A stretch of 64,000 bases of DNA, taken from positions 5,638,046 to 5,702,045 of the forward strand of contig NC_064041.1 in the NCBI RefSeq assembly GCF_932526225.1, read 5' to 3'. Position 1 is the stretch's first letter; each line of letters starts with the position of its first letter. The notes beneath the pieces were generated by a model. It ran no database searches, was not told the origin of the DNA, and was given only the letters and a program-made list of their open reading frames with translations. Origin of the DNA: Nematostella vectensis. Its lineage: Eukaryota; Cnidaria; Anthozoa; Actiniaria; Edwardsiidae. A program made the translations under genes and the position numbers. Below, one piece after another: positions 21,701-31,261 of the stretch.

Positions 21701-24454
21701 ACACAGGTTCAGTCATGATAACCGGGTGATTGACACCCCCTGGTGTGTTTATCCCAAGATGGCTGAATGCATGATCAAGAACTTGTTCCTATAAGTTAAG
21801 ATGAAAAAGTGATCATTTTCTTGGGGGGTAATAGAGCACACAAACTTGACAGCCTTGTAGTACCATATCCTGTTCACATAGAAAAAAGTAATCAATGCTT
21901 TATGTGTCCTTTTCAAGTTTGGAAAACTGGTGGTGCTGAGGGTTGGGTAGGGGGGTGGGATAGGGAGTGGGGACGGGGGTTGGGAGGGCGGTGGGGAAGT
22001 TGGTGCCGGGGAGGGGGTGGGGAATAGTAAACAAGCAAACCTACTATACAGCACTGCCATGCCCTATCAAGAAAGAGTGAAGCTTTTTAAACACATGCGC
22101 ACATTTTAAGAAATTCAGATTTTTTTCACAAACATTAAATGGCCCTAGGTATATAACTGTGTGAGTGACAGAGTTACAAAAATTATTTGGGTTCATTTGG
22201 TGTGATTGGCTTGTTGTCAAGATATCCTGACCCCCCAAAAAAGGCAACTCCATGAGATCTGATATGATTGGCTTATTCTCCAAATATCCTGAGTCCAGAA
22301 AAAAATGATTATGTCCTGCACTAATCTGATTAGCTTAGACTTCGAGATATCCCGACCCTGTGATCAGGATTTTAAAGGTACAGTTTCAAGTGGAGAAGTA
22401 TAGAGTTAAATGGAGAAGAGTTAATAATAGGGGGGGGGGGGGGGTTAAAGAGTTTTTTTGGGGGGTAGTGGGGTGAAAATTTTAGTACATAAAAGCTGAG
22501 GTTTTATTAGTTGGGCAGCAATAAAATAATATACAGTAGAGCCAGAAAAGAGGATTTTAGTGATTTCAATATAAATATAAATTTATCTGATTAATAGTTT
22601 ATCCTTGATTAATAGTTTTGCCTTAAATTATCTTTACCTGGCATTCATAATGAGTAACAACATCCCTGTCAAAAGGTGTTCTTAAAGCCCACCGAATCAT
22701 CTCCACACTGCCGATATCATTACCGACAGCCAAGCCACCAGAGTCAGGCTCTCCCTGCAGAAATACAATATTGCACTCAGTATTCCCTCCATCACACCGT
22801 CCATCTTTGAAAATGCATGGTGCAAAGGAATGGATACAGTTTCCATATCCAATACACCAAATCAATAACATAAGTATGAAAATATAATATGACGTATAAA
22901 TTTTGTTGATCGAAATAAATGTCACTTGAGTAAGATGCCCCACCTCCTTTTATCCTTGGAAAAATTTATTGCCCATATCAATATTTTTTTCCCAAGTCCT
23001 CTCCAGATATTATGTATTATTTTGAATAAAAAGTCCATAAAGGTATAGTGGTGGCAATTGAATTTGTTTACTAATACTGTCAGGTGCAATCAACCGGTTT
23101 TAATGCACATGTGAATTCCATGTTACCTTTCTTCCTCTCGATTTTGCCACTAAGTTCTTGAACATAAGTCTTGGGGTTTTGTCTGTTGCCCAGCCAACCC
23201 TGCACTGTGATCCACCTACAAATGATAGAAACGATTCTTGAGAAAGAATTCTAACATCTTCGAGAAATGCAGGGGTGTGGTTCAGAGGTCCCCCACCCAC
23301 CTTCTTACCCCTGTAGACTGAAAATTTTATGGGAGATGTATGGGAAAGAAAAAAAACATGAATATACTTCCCACAACATGTTTAATACACATCCCTCACC
23401 CTAAAATGGAACGCCTATAAAAAGCTTTATATAATCCCCAACAAGATCAAATCATGCAAATAAAGATTGCTAGCATTGGAATAATACAGTAGGTGGCCAG
23501 ACAATTTTCACGTGGACATACTTGTCAACCTCTGAAAATCTCAAGGCTTGAGAATATTTGGGGGGAGGGGTGGGGTATATTCATTTTTGGGGGGAGGGGT
23601 GGGTTTAGCCTTCTGGCATTTGCAGTATAGAAAGCTCTCACGAACAAATCCACTTATTGATCTCACGAGGGTGTTAGATTAATTGTACTACGCAAAGGAA
23701 TTATTGTTTCAAATATTTTCAATAATTGAAAATAGGCAAAATGACAATTTTCTATAGAATAATTTTCCGGAAGCGATAAAAATCGCTAAAAAGCGGGAGA
23801 TTCGGTGCTCAACGCGGGAGAGCGGGAGAAGGGGTCCAAAATCTTGAGACTCCCGCCTAATGCGGGAGAGTTGACAGGTACTTCGACACTTCGATACTTC
23901 GATACTTCGAAGGAAGCACGGGTGGCCTAGTGTGGTAGCGCGTCGGCCTCTCACCGCTGTGGCACAGGTTCGAATCCTGGCTCAAACTGGGGATTTTTCC
24001 GGGTTCCTGCCTTGAATCGAATTTGTCACAAGTGAGTTGAAGTTATTCTCCCGTGTTTCCAGTCTTCTCGGATAAGGACACTAAACCGGAGGTCCCGTCT
24101 CTTTAAGCTGCACTACATTAACCTGAACCGAAGGGACGTAAAAGAACCACTGGGGACGCAATAAACCCTCTGGCAGTGACCACCCCCAGTGACAGTGCTT
24201 ACTAGCCGAGGGCCTCCTAGTATTAGCGAAAGCTACTTATAGGAGTAATAAATCGAAGTATCGAAGTACTTACCATTATCAATGACAATAGGCACGTGGT
24301 TATCCCTGATACTCGACGGGTAATCACAAAATGGGTCCGCTGTTGGCTCAATATCCTTGAACTTGAAGATATTTTCAGCCTTATTCGAGTCTTGTGCAGA
24401 AGAAAAATCCCCGATCATTGTAGTTGAAGTACGTCTGTCTTCCATGGCCGCCAT
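9779..24454 (-). CDS. ACTR5: Actin-related protein 5, INO80 chromatin-remodelling subunit
   Basis: Minus-strand exons, 5' to 3': 24274-24454, 23127-23215, 22638-22754, 21677-21788, 21208-21303, 20691-20784, 19254-19470, 18533-18643, 17972-18049, 17835-17870, 17009-17104, 15810-16052, 13499-13616, 12838-12932, 12465-12559, 12162-12207, 11154-11271, 10242-10353 and 9779-9963. All are GT-AG and phases match except between the last 12-kb exon and 11271, where an exon of 3n+2 nt (about 26) is missing. With it the protein is about 754 residues. Landmarks are VPIVIDNG (loop 1), [59 protein letters not shown] (loop 2), [33 protein letters not shown] (adenosine motif) and NPVLDAW...[11 protein letters not shown]. 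Arp5 binds nucleosomes in INO80 together with Ies6. Residues about 303-600 form a charged, coiled insertion longer than in human ACTR5 (607 aa). Several introns carry tandem duplications of the splice junctions. Confidence 0.95.
10085..10185. repeat. Short tandem duplication in the last ACTR5 intron
   Basis: The segment beginning ATCAAGCATTGCTT and ending near GGTATAAAC is present twice in direct orientation, about 65 bp apart, between the last two ACTR5 exons. The copies are diverged. No function is apparent. Confidence 0.6.
10702..11055. mobile_element. MITE copy B of the GGCCCGTA-ended family
   Basis: It shares internal blocks with the copies at 6.3 and 45.8 kb: GGCCGAAAGTCCACTTTCGG, GACGTGCTATTTGTAGACAA and GTCAGATTTTTATCAGA. 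It ends near GGGTAAGGGCCTG. A poly(C)/poly(A) stretch lies inside. It occupies the ACTR5 intron between exons 10242-10353 and 11154-11271, about 100 bp from the latter. Confidence 0.75.
11650..11845. mobile_element. Short hairpin-type repeat with CCTG/CAGG inverted ends
   Basis: The segment starts near AGCAGCCTGCCAAACAGGC and ends near GCCTGTTGAGCAGGCTACTA, which are imperfect reverse complements. Between them AGCTCGGCT/AGCTTGGCT blocks are repeated. It lies in the ACTR5 intron where a conserved short exon was expected but not found. Confidence 0.5.
12250..12391. mobile_element. Small MITE with CGTAGCCA ends
   Basis: The left end TCGTAGCCAGGATTTGG and the right end GTGGCTACGGGCCTGG form inverted repeats of the type seen on the larger GGCCCGTA-family elements. 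It lies between two ACTR5 exons (12162-12207 and 12465-12559), about 43 bp from the first. Confidence 0.6.
12785..12862 (-). repeat. 51-bp tandem duplication carrying the ACTR5 exon-14 splice donor
   Basis: On the minus strand GATGGTCTACAGAACCATT|gtaagtatagc is followed 51 bp later by GATGGTCTACCGAGGCATC|gtgagtatagc. Both copies include the last exon bases and a good donor. The frame stays open between them, so use of the second donor would insert 17 residues without a frameshift. Confidence 0.85.
13600..14420 (-). repeat. 72-bp tandem array, each unit carrying the ACTR5 exon-13 splice acceptor
   Basis: The motif CCATGATTTCCTGA recurs at 13607, 13679, 13751, 13823, 13895, 13967, 14041, 14113, 14185, 14259 and 14331, and in altered form at 14407. 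Spacing is 72 bp, with a few 74-76 bp steps. The first copy is the genuine exon start. On the minus strand each unit holds a pyrimidine tract, TTTCTGTCAG, and the first exon bases GAAATCATGGAG. In the unit next to the exon the intron part has TGG where at least the next unit out has TAG, which leaves that unit open in frame. Confidence 0.92.
14500..14892 (+). repeat. Degenerate GGTGRT-rich microsatellite-like stretch
   Basis: A run of GGTGATGGT/GGTAATGGT-type triplet repeats links the 72-bp and 156-bp arrays within the same ACTR5 intron. Long open frames on both strands are simple products of the triplet composition. Confidence 0.85.
14895..15835 (-). repeat. 156-bp tandem array, each unit carrying the ACTR5 exon-12 splice donor
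   Basis: Six units of 156 bp are nearly identical. On the minus strand each contains GGGATTGCACATGAGGCGAG, then AG|gtatgac, which is the end of exon 12 and its donor. The matching plus-strand block CTCTCGCCTCATGTGCAATC starts near 15031, 15187, 15343, 15499, 15655 and 15811; the last is the genuine junction. Units differ by only a few bases, so homogenisation is recent. The 400-codon plus-strand frame across the array is a by-product of the unit length being a multiple of three. Confidence 0.93.
16171..16999. mobile_element. Tc1/mariner (pogo/Tigger-like) non-autonomous element, long copy
   Basis: The ends TACAGTTGAAGGTCTCTAAG and GAGAGCTTCGACTGTA are inverted repeats of the CAGTYGAAG type flanked by TA. 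Subterminal TAAGCGACCA blocks repeat inside. The element is homologous, in the other orientation, to 57055-57529 but carries about 350 bp more in the middle. Its right end lies about 9 bp inside the intron from the donor of ACTR5 exon 17009-17104. Confidence 0.8.
17128..17374. mobile_element. piggyBac-type MITE with TTAA target duplication, copy 1
   Basis: The element is bounded by TTAA on both sides and has inverted ends TTAAAGCCGCATTGTCAC and GTGACAATGCGGCTTTAA. TTAA target sites are the hallmark of piggyBac. A second copy in opposite orientation lies at 55834-56087. Copy 1 starts only 23 bp from the acceptor of ACTR5 exon 17009-17104. Confidence 0.88.
19461..20330. repeat. ATC/AAC-rich minisatellite with copies of the ACTR5 exon-7 acceptor at its ends
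   Basis: About 700 bp of TATCATCATCAACAACAACA-type repeats fill part of the intron upstream of exon 19254-19470. The junction sequence GAAGATTTATCCTGTAAACA, which on the minus strand is acceptor ..tttacag plus GATAAATCTT, is echoed at 19590-19612. It appears again, as GAAGATTTATCCTGTACACA, near 20296. The genuine junction is at 19470. Confidence 0.85.
21936..22022 (+). repeat. G-rich tract with quadruplex potential
   Basis: Many runs of three or more G separated by one to six bases occur over about 85 bp within an ACTR5 intron. The G-rich strand is the non-transcribed one with respect to ACTR5 if the plus strand is read. In the ACTR5 pre-mRNA the tract is C-rich. Confidence 0.7.
23518..23880. 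mobile_element. MITE with TTGTCAAC...GTTGACAGGT ends, copy 1
   Basis: The left end ACTTGTCAACCTCTGAAAAT and the right end GCGGGAGAGTTGACAGGTAC are imperfect inverted repeats. The internal part contains two CGGGAGA/TCCCGC blocks. Related elements lie at about 35.04-35.21 and 35.24-35.42 kb. It lies in ACTR5 intron 1. Confidence 0.65.
23913..24243 (+). mobile_element. tRNA-derived SINE in ACTR5 intron 1
   Basis: The head contains an A-box-like GTGGCCTAGTGTGGTAGCGC and a B box GGTTCGAATCC about 45 bp apart, matching a pol III promoter. The body includes GGATAAGGACACTAAACCGG and AACCGAAGGGACGTAAAAGA, and the tail is AT-rich. Both flanks carry copies of the octamer TACTTCGA, in opposite orientation on the two sides, so simple target duplications are hard to define. 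The element ends about 30 bp from the donor of ACTR5 exon 1. Confidence 0.85.
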
Positions 24455-24576
24455 ATTGTTTTGGCACCCACTGTATCTTCAGCGGTTACAACGCTGGGTT
24501 CCCTGTGGTGATGACATGCTCGCTTTTCTAGCCTCAGTCCTTCGCGGTTTGGAAGGCACAACATAAAAACAAACGG
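24455..24576. promoter_or_regulatory. 122-bp bidirectional promoter between ACTR5 and the ASB-like gene
   Basis: The two start codons point away from each other across only 122 bp. No TATA box is evident. A shared bidirectional promoter is the simplest inference; both UTRs must be very short or overlap. Confidence 0.7.
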
Positions 24577-25581
24577 ATGGCGGACAATCACCTGCGAAAT
24601 AAACCAGGCCGCTTTTCTGAGCGCTTCGTACGGCTTCAGTGCTTGGTGAAGGCGACACGAAAAGGCAATTTAACGGAGGTTCGTGAGCTAGTGCAGGCTG
24701 GAGTTAGCGTTAATTGTACCGCTGGAGGTGTTACGGCGATTCATGTGGCTGCCGCTCATGATCATGTCGACTGCGCCGAGTTTCTTCTCAAAAACAAGGG
24801 AAATGTTAATCAGACCATCGCGGACCTTATCACCCCGCTTCATGTAGCGGTTAGATTCGATAGTTTAGCTTGTGTTGTGCTGTTTACTAGTTACGGTGCC
24901 GAAGTTAACGCCGTAAACAAAGAGGGCTGGTCGCCTTTGCATATGGCAGCTAGAAATGGCAGTACAAAATCAGCGGAGATTTTGATCCACCATGGCGCTG
25001 AAATAGAAGCTTTTATCAAACCAAGAAACGCACAAGCAGACCAGCTTTACCCGGTGCATTTCGCTGCACGCCATGGGCACGCAGAATGTATTGAAATGCT
25101 TTTAAAACATGGTGCAAAAGTGAACAGACAGACTGGTAAAAGCCTTATGACTGCTCTTCACCTGGCAGTACAACACAAGCATTTGGCGTGTACTAACGCG
25201 CTACTGTCTTATCGCGCCAGTACTGAAATAGCAGACTACAATGGTAACCTACCACTGCATATTGCGTGCAAGGGTGGTGATCATGGCGCTATAGAGCTTT
25301 TGCTTCAGGCTGGCACCAAAACAGATTATTTTAACATTGCTGGGAAAAGACCTTATGATCTCCTCAATCAGCCAGATGCAAAGGCTATGCTTCAGAGACT
25401 TTCACGGTACCCCAAGACGTTGGCTTTTATGTGTGTTCAAGTTATAAGGGCTTCATTACATATGGAGGGTTGCCCTAAATCTTTGCGGCAACTGAGTGAT
25501 GAACTTCCTGTCCCGACATCTGTGAAAAGTGCACTGTCTCTTAACAGTGTTGTTCAAATTGTGAAACCACCATGTGAATAA
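24577..25581 (+). CDS. Ankyrin repeat and SOCS box protein (ASB family)
   Basis: This is an intact 334-residue, single-exon gene. Residues about 25-265 contain six to seven ankyrin repeats, seen as recurring TPLH/SPLHMAARNG/HVAAAH and LL.HGA..N motifs (for example SPLHMAARNGSTKSAEILIH and ALHLAVQHKHLACTNALL). The C-terminal part (about 280-325) fits a SOCS box: hydrophobic LAFMCVQVIRASL, then LRQLSDELPVPTSVKSAL, where the LPLP-like core is DELPVP. Proteins with this plan act as substrate receptors of Cullin-5/Elongin BC ubiquitin ligases; the substrate is unknown here. The absence of introns beside intron-rich neighbours suggests a retrocopy or an intronless ancestor. The exact ASB subtype could not be decided by eye. 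Confidence 0.88.
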   Translation: MADNHLRNKPGRFSERFVRLQCLVKATRKGNLTEVRELVQAGVSVNCTAGGVTAIHVAAAHDHVDCAEFLLKNKGNVNQTIADLITPLHVAVRFDSLACVVLFTSYGAEVNAVNKEGWSPLHMAARNGSTKSAEILIHHGAEIEAFIKPRNAQADQLYPVHFAARHGHAECIEMLLKHGAKVNRQTGKSLMTALHLAVQHKHLACTNALLSYRASTEIADYNGNLPLHIACKGGDHGAIELLLQAGTKTDYFNIAGKRPYDLLNQPDAKAMLQRLSRYPKTLAFMCVQVIRASLHMEGCPKSLRQLSDELPVPTSVKSALSLNSVVQIVKPPCE

Positions 25582-26598
25582 CTATTAGAAGGGGAAATCA
25601 TATTGAAAAGGTATAAAAACAACAAAAATGGAAATATTTTGATAACTTGAAAAATGTCAAGGGCAATAGGATTAGAGTTTGTCAGTAAGTGAGAGTGCAA
25701 CTAGTGCTTCTATGACCATAGAGGATTTCATTTTATCATGTACATTAATTTTACTCTCTTCCCTGTCCTAGAAAAAAATGACTTATTTCTTTTTAAAAAA
25801 ATGGTTGATCAGTAAGTTATGTGAAATACCATCAAGTGTTTTAATAATTATGCTTGTCCCCAAATATGTGGTGTTACCTTAAAAATAAAATGAGGGCATT
25901 TAGAGACTCAGTGGCAGGGTGTGGCATGCATTTAGAACAGATGTGTTCATTGCTCTGCTTGTATATAACATTTTTGCTCTTTGAGGGTAAGTAACTCTTG
26001 GATTAAAAGGTATTGACTCTATTTCATGATTTTTTTCTTATAAATGTAAATAGGGATACAAAAATAGGTAGTGCCCTTATTTCCACCTCTGCTATTATCT
26101 TGAGTGGGTCTCTTTCAAAAACAGTTTTTTTAATCAACTATATATGATTGGGAATAAAACAGTAAACAAAACATTATTTTATTTAATAATAAAAAGTTCC
26201 ATGCAGATTATGCTTTTTGCCACATGTTTAATCCAACAAAATAAAATACCCTCTCTATCAAATATATTACTATACATAATAAATGTAACTAGCATACCCT
26301 GTCTTTTCACATATATTTATAACTGTCGGGGAGCCCAGAATATGAGTTAACACTAGCTTTTTTTTTAAAAAAAAAGCTACATATGTTTTTTTTAACACCA
26401 ATGAATGATTTCATTATAACTTACATCCCTTCAATCATCAGCCTGTATTGTGAGTGTTAAAAGTGATTAGCAATCTAATCCATTATCAACCTTTCAAGGA
26501 GACCTATACCTTTCAAATTATAATCCAGTATTAACATATTTATAACCATTAAAATATCTGTGAATCAGGAGTGATTTAATTTGAGTGATTGTTATTGC
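25582..26598. other. Convergent 3' spacer between the ASB-like gene and CACFD1
   Basis: AT-rich sequence presumably holds both 3' UTRs. A perfect AGCT(T)n(A)nAGCT palindrome of about 27 bp lies near 26354-26381. No coding exon was recognised. Confidence 0.45.
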
Positions 26599-29500
26599 TT
26601 AACATTTTAAATACTCCCCAGTCCCCATAGTCTGTTTAGCAGCCGCTCTGTCTGTGTGCCTGACACTGAGAGAAGTTGCAAAAAAGACTATCTTCCCCTG
26701 AGAGATCTCCATAGCTATCCTTATTCCAGAGCCTCGGACATCAGGTGCATGTAGTTTGGTGCGTGTAGTCCACCCTAGGTGCTTGTAGTTTGAGTGTATG
26801 AATCTAATTACACTCAAACTACACGCAAAATATGCTCAAAATTCGTGCAGAAAATGCGCACAAAATGTTAAGTTTCTTCCAGGCTGTACTGTAAATAGAG
26901 AGACATTCAAGGCTCTGGAACCAGGGTATACCATAGCCTGCTTTACACTTTACACAATCTTGTTAGCACTGATTACATGTCCAAACAAGATGTAGTTTTT
27001 TTATGTTAAATCACAGAGTAAATGCCTGCGAGGAGGAGATGGTACCCAACCATTCACCCCAGATGGTAATGTGGTATGGATAGCAGTAGGGTTATATGCA
27101 TGGGTGATTTTATGAATGTCAGGGAAGGCCTTCTGAAGGATTTCCTTGTTTGTCAACAAGGTTTGTCTTCATTTCCACATCTTGTCCTTTATTATCCTGA
27201 GCTGCTGCGCCCCTGCATAAGACAAGTACAAGTAGGGATTAAGGAAAGAGAGAGCATGCACCCCTATACAAAAAACAGAGATATTCTGAAAGGGGGAAGT
27301 GTACCCCTACATAAAACAAGTATAAAGATTAAAGGAAGAGTTTGAGGGGTAAGAATGCACCCCTTCACATAAAACAAGTTCAAATTTCTATGTCAAACAC
27401 GATGGCGGTGTGAGGGGTGGTATTTAAACGAGTCAAACATGGATTCAAAACAGAGGTGGTCAAAGTTTGGCTTATCCCCAAGTAACCATGTGTATTACTG
27501 AATAAAAAAACCTCCCTAGTAATAATACTCTCTATTAGCAGATAACATTTTTTTTTACATATCTGTATTGATTCATATGATGGAAACTTACTTTCTGCCA
27601 ATGGCTAGTACACCATATAGGGCAGCTGTTATCACTATTGCTCCACAACCGATGAATGTCGACACTTCTAGGCACATGACAATAGGTACTATAGCCACCC
27701 TGCAAACATGAAATTATAAAGATAAATAAATAAATAGCACATGTATCATCTTTATGAGAGTCACACAATGTTAAAAAATTTTGTCAAGAACTGACCAAAA
27801 TTAGATATGCACATAGGTTTGTATACAGAAACAGCGCAGGATGGATTTTGTTTTTTTTTAAGTTCAAATCGGCATGCTTAGCTCTGGTAATAGGTCGCTA
27901 GATCCATCTAGAAACTTTTTCTATCCAAATACACACATAAATGTCTTTTTAACTACCAATGAAGGGGTTAACTGGAGTCGAACTCATCTTGTCACATGAG
28001 TAAGGTGGGTCCAGTCCCTTCATATCCTCTCTTTGGACATGCATCTGACGCATGTAAAATTAGATTTAGCTGACAATATAAGATAAGTCCATCAAAAAGG
28101 CATATCAAAATGTCAGTGACTAACAGAAAATATAGAACTCCTCTCATCCAAAATTTGAAGTGCTTTTCTACCCAGTCACTGACAGTGACCATCCATCCCA
28201 TGTACTGACAGCAGGCGGGCACCTCAAACGCCATCACGAAAGCACCTACAATACTGAAGACAAAACAAAAACACTGGTAAGTCTATGGCTGTTCACCAGG
28301 AGTAAGAAGTATAATCTTTTTACATAGGCCATAGATTTATATCATTATATAGGAAGAGGTAGAAGGGTAGAAGGGGGAGGGGTGAAGCCAGATATCAAGA
28401 ATTTAGGAAAGGATGATCAAATTCATTCTTCAAGCATAAAACAAACACTTGTCTATAGTGCACCTAGAAATTTATAATTTTATTTATGGATAGACTTACA
28501 TATTCAAGAGTTTTTATACTGTTTTTAGGGCTAAGTCCTTTCGCACTTCAGCTCCATATATCTTTATTAATTTGTGAAATGTCTTTTATTCTCAGCCAAA
28601 AAAGGCAGTCAGTCAATAAAATATTGTAAGGGAAAGTTCATTTATTATCCCATGGGGGGGGGGGGGGGGGGGTAGGGGGGGTGAGGATACTGTGGGGGCC
28701 CTCGAGTCGAAAGTGTCTGAAAAGGGGAGTCCCTGAATTCTTTAGGTGTTGTCTCTTCTATACAATTTGACCGAGTGTCAAATCAGACAAGTCTCAGTTT
28801 GGGGGCAGTTCTTTGGCATGCACAATCCAGGAGTCCAGGATACCTATTAAGTCACATTTATCTTTGCAATGCAAACCTATATACATCCTATTTGTATATA
28901 GGGTGTATATAGGTTTGCATTTACATTTTTTATGGTTTCAGCTATATTAAAATTTATAAACTAGTGCTTACTGTATGTGCCATATTTAAAATTATTAACA
29001 AAACGTTCTAATGCTATAAGCACTCATTTTTCATCATCAACATCCTCACTCATATATAAGTTGCTGTCTTCCTCTCTCTCTGTCCTTTCTTTTTCGTGCT
29101 TCACTTTTATCGTGTGCAAAAGAATGAAAAGCCTCTTTGCATTATATATATCATCAACCTTTTTCATGTTGACAACCGGATTTAGTCACACCTTGAGAAA
29201 TGGAGTGCCTTCAATTTTTTCTGAATTAATGTTTTCAGAGAATTCTTTCCCCTCCACTTTCTGCCCAGCTTGCAGCTAATCTCTCCCTTGCATTTCTTTT
29301 ACATGGTCATTTGCATTCATTCCTTTGCTCTTTCTTTCTTTGGTGTTCTGGTGGAGCAGGAGGAAGAGGGGCCACCAAAAATATGGGGGAAGAATAAAGG
29401 GGGTGGGGGGGAAGAATGGAAAATTTTGTACCTCCTGAATGGGGGGGAGGGGGGTGGCATGGGGGGGGGGCAACTAATTTTATCCCTTGCTTTTATCAAA

Positions 29501-30804
29501 ATCCTCACCTCCCCCTCCCCGCCCTCTCGGGATAATAAATGAACTTTCCCTAAATGAGTTTATTGTTAGGCCCTAAAAGCTCTTTAATTGGGGAAGAGGA
29601 TGGACACCCTCTACCCCACCCATGGTCTGGGTGCACTTACATCATCATAAGCCCCATCCCAAAGCAAGACGCAGACAGGGTAAACATGACAAAGAAACCT
29701 AAGGCAGTACAACCTGTAAAAAGGAAAAAAGTATAAATCAAACACTTTTTGGTTGCTGAATTGTTCAATGATGTGTGTATGTGTGTGTGTAACATAAAGT
29801 TTCAACAATGCTGTCTCAGTCTTAATAAACTACAGCGTACCAGCCAGTAAAAAAATAATACCCTCAACTTGCAGAAATTTCAGATAACATAAACTGTCAA
29901 AAAATGTTTTTTTTAAAATAAAAACAATTTTAAAACAGGGTTTTTTTTAATAAAAATAATAAAGATAATAATTTTCACACCACCTGGTATTCTTTTACTG
30001 AAAAATAAGTTGGAAGAAATAGATAAAATTGTTTTTTTAATAAATTTTCCAATTCCTCTCGTCTAATTTATTCAACGTGGTTTGAAAGGTTTTAAATACC
30101 AAGACAACAAAAACACGCTACATAAAATGCAACAAATGTAATTGTTGTCTATTAAAAGCGTGCTTCCAAAGACAGGAAAGTTTATGATTCTTCTAGCACA
30201 AGTAAAGATATCATATTCCATAAGCTGTAGCTAAAAAATAAAGGTCGCAAAAAGCGGTGTCAAAAGTACATTAAAAAATCCTTAGGATCGGGGTGGTACA
30301 ATGTCACCACAGATAAAATACCATTTAGATTCACCAAACAAAAAAGTAACTTTTTCTACTCATGTTACTAAATTTTAACAGATACTATGATTTCGATTAG
30401 TTTTTCGAATCTAAAATACGTACATAAAGAATCAATTCGTTAGGGTTAGTGAACCAGCAAGAAATGGTGAAAGACAGCTGTAAAACCACCAGCCAAAAAC
30501 GATCGCTCAGATCAATGGATGGATTTTGACGGTGCTTTTAGTTTTTGAGGAATTTTCGTCAAAAGGAAAAACACATAAAAACCGCCTTCAAAAAAGGGCC
30601 CAACTGACAAACAAAACCAATTAAACGATCGTCGATCGTAAAAAAAAAGTTGTAAAAATACGAGCAACAAGCAACGACTTCAAATCGATGAGAGATTATT
30701 CAACGCGATAATATTTACTCACAAAGCGCTGAAAACGCTCCCCAAGCTCGAACAATTAGTCTCATGCCACGAGGAACTCCAGAGTTATTCCCGTTATCCG
30801 CCAT
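26599..30804 (-). CDS. CACFD1: Flower-family four-span membrane protein (CACFD1 homologue)
   Basis: Five minus-strand exons (30723-30804, 29641-29713, 28125-28253, 27592-27699, 26599-26659) join in phase into a 150-residue protein from MADNGNNSG to EYLKC. All introns are GT-AG. Four hydrophobic spans are visible, including ALGFFVMFTLSASCFGMGLM, IIVGAFVMAFEVPACCQYM and YFLVAIVPIVMCLEVSTFIG. The family core is clear: the acidic residue E62 in the FEVPACC segment (matching FCEAPFCC of vertebrates), W...FWMRGVLYFLVAIVPIV, and LYGVLAIGRK before the cytoplasmic tail. Flower proteins sit on synaptic vesicles and the plasma membrane, and have been linked to calcium entry, endocytosis and cell-fitness marking. 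The tail is short. Introns hold a large TAA-flanked inverted-repeat element (28630-29550) and a small hairpin (about 26.75-26.83 kb). Confidence 0.92.
26745..26835. repeat. Hairpin sequence in the last CACFD1 intron
   Basis: GTAGTTTGAGTGTA and TACACTCAAACTAC are perfect 14-bp inverted repeats with a short spacer. They are flanked by related GTGTAGT/ACTACACGC blocks. It looks like the core of a small MITE. Confidence 0.6.
28630..29550. mobile_element. PIF/Harbinger-like non-autonomous element with 22-bp inverted ends
   Basis: The ends GGGAAAGTTCATTTATTATC and GATAATAAATGAACTTTCCC belong to a perfect 22-bp inverted repeat (28630-28651 and 29529-29550). The flanks on both sides are TAA, the 3-bp target duplication expected of Harbinger elements. 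Just inside the ends lie long G-rich tracts. No transposase was recognised. It lies in a CACFD1 intron. A partial end occurs near 50.11 kb. Confidence 0.8.
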
Positions 30805-31261
30805 GGCTGGAAAATACTGAGATTTCCACGCGATCCAGTATATTTTTCCCTGATTCAATCCATGACTGTCTCCTCTCGAGCGGTGAAGATTTCCCTCAAT
30901 GTTTTTCTCCGGAAATAGGGTTCGTGACCGGCGTCATTTTCCCGAAAAGTTATCGACTATTTCACCGACATCCAGTACCGAGTAAAGAAAAATGTCTCCA
31001 CGCCAATAAGACAAAATATTTATATGAGCAAAAATTTAAAGATGATGATAACAATTGATACTTACATCATAACTCGTATGTTTTTAGACTAAACTCAATA
31101 AATAGTTTTTATCCTTTTTATGTTGCTCACGGAAACTATCCGAGTGACTCGATGCTTTTTCGGAGAGCCGAAGTGAAGTGCGCGAGCAAGCTGAAAGAAG
31201 GGACTGTTCTGCGCATCGAGTGCAAAACAAGAAGTAAAGTCAAGTAGACGAGCGTATTACA
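30805..31261. promoter_or_regulatory. 457-bp head-to-head intergenic region CACFD1/UBAC1
   Basis: The start codons diverge across 457 bp. The half nearer UBAC1 contains a GC-rich stretch (about 31.14-31.25 kb). No repeats were noticed. A shared promoter region is inferred. Confidence 0.55.

Noticed and set aside
23913..24000. Possible functional tRNA gene
   Set aside because: Both promoter boxes are present, but the sequence does not fold into a full cloverleaf by eye and is followed by a SINE body.
28977..29279. 100-codon plus-strand Ser/Phe-rich frame
   Set aside because: It lies within the TAA-flanked inverted-repeat element; no transposase motif could be seen.
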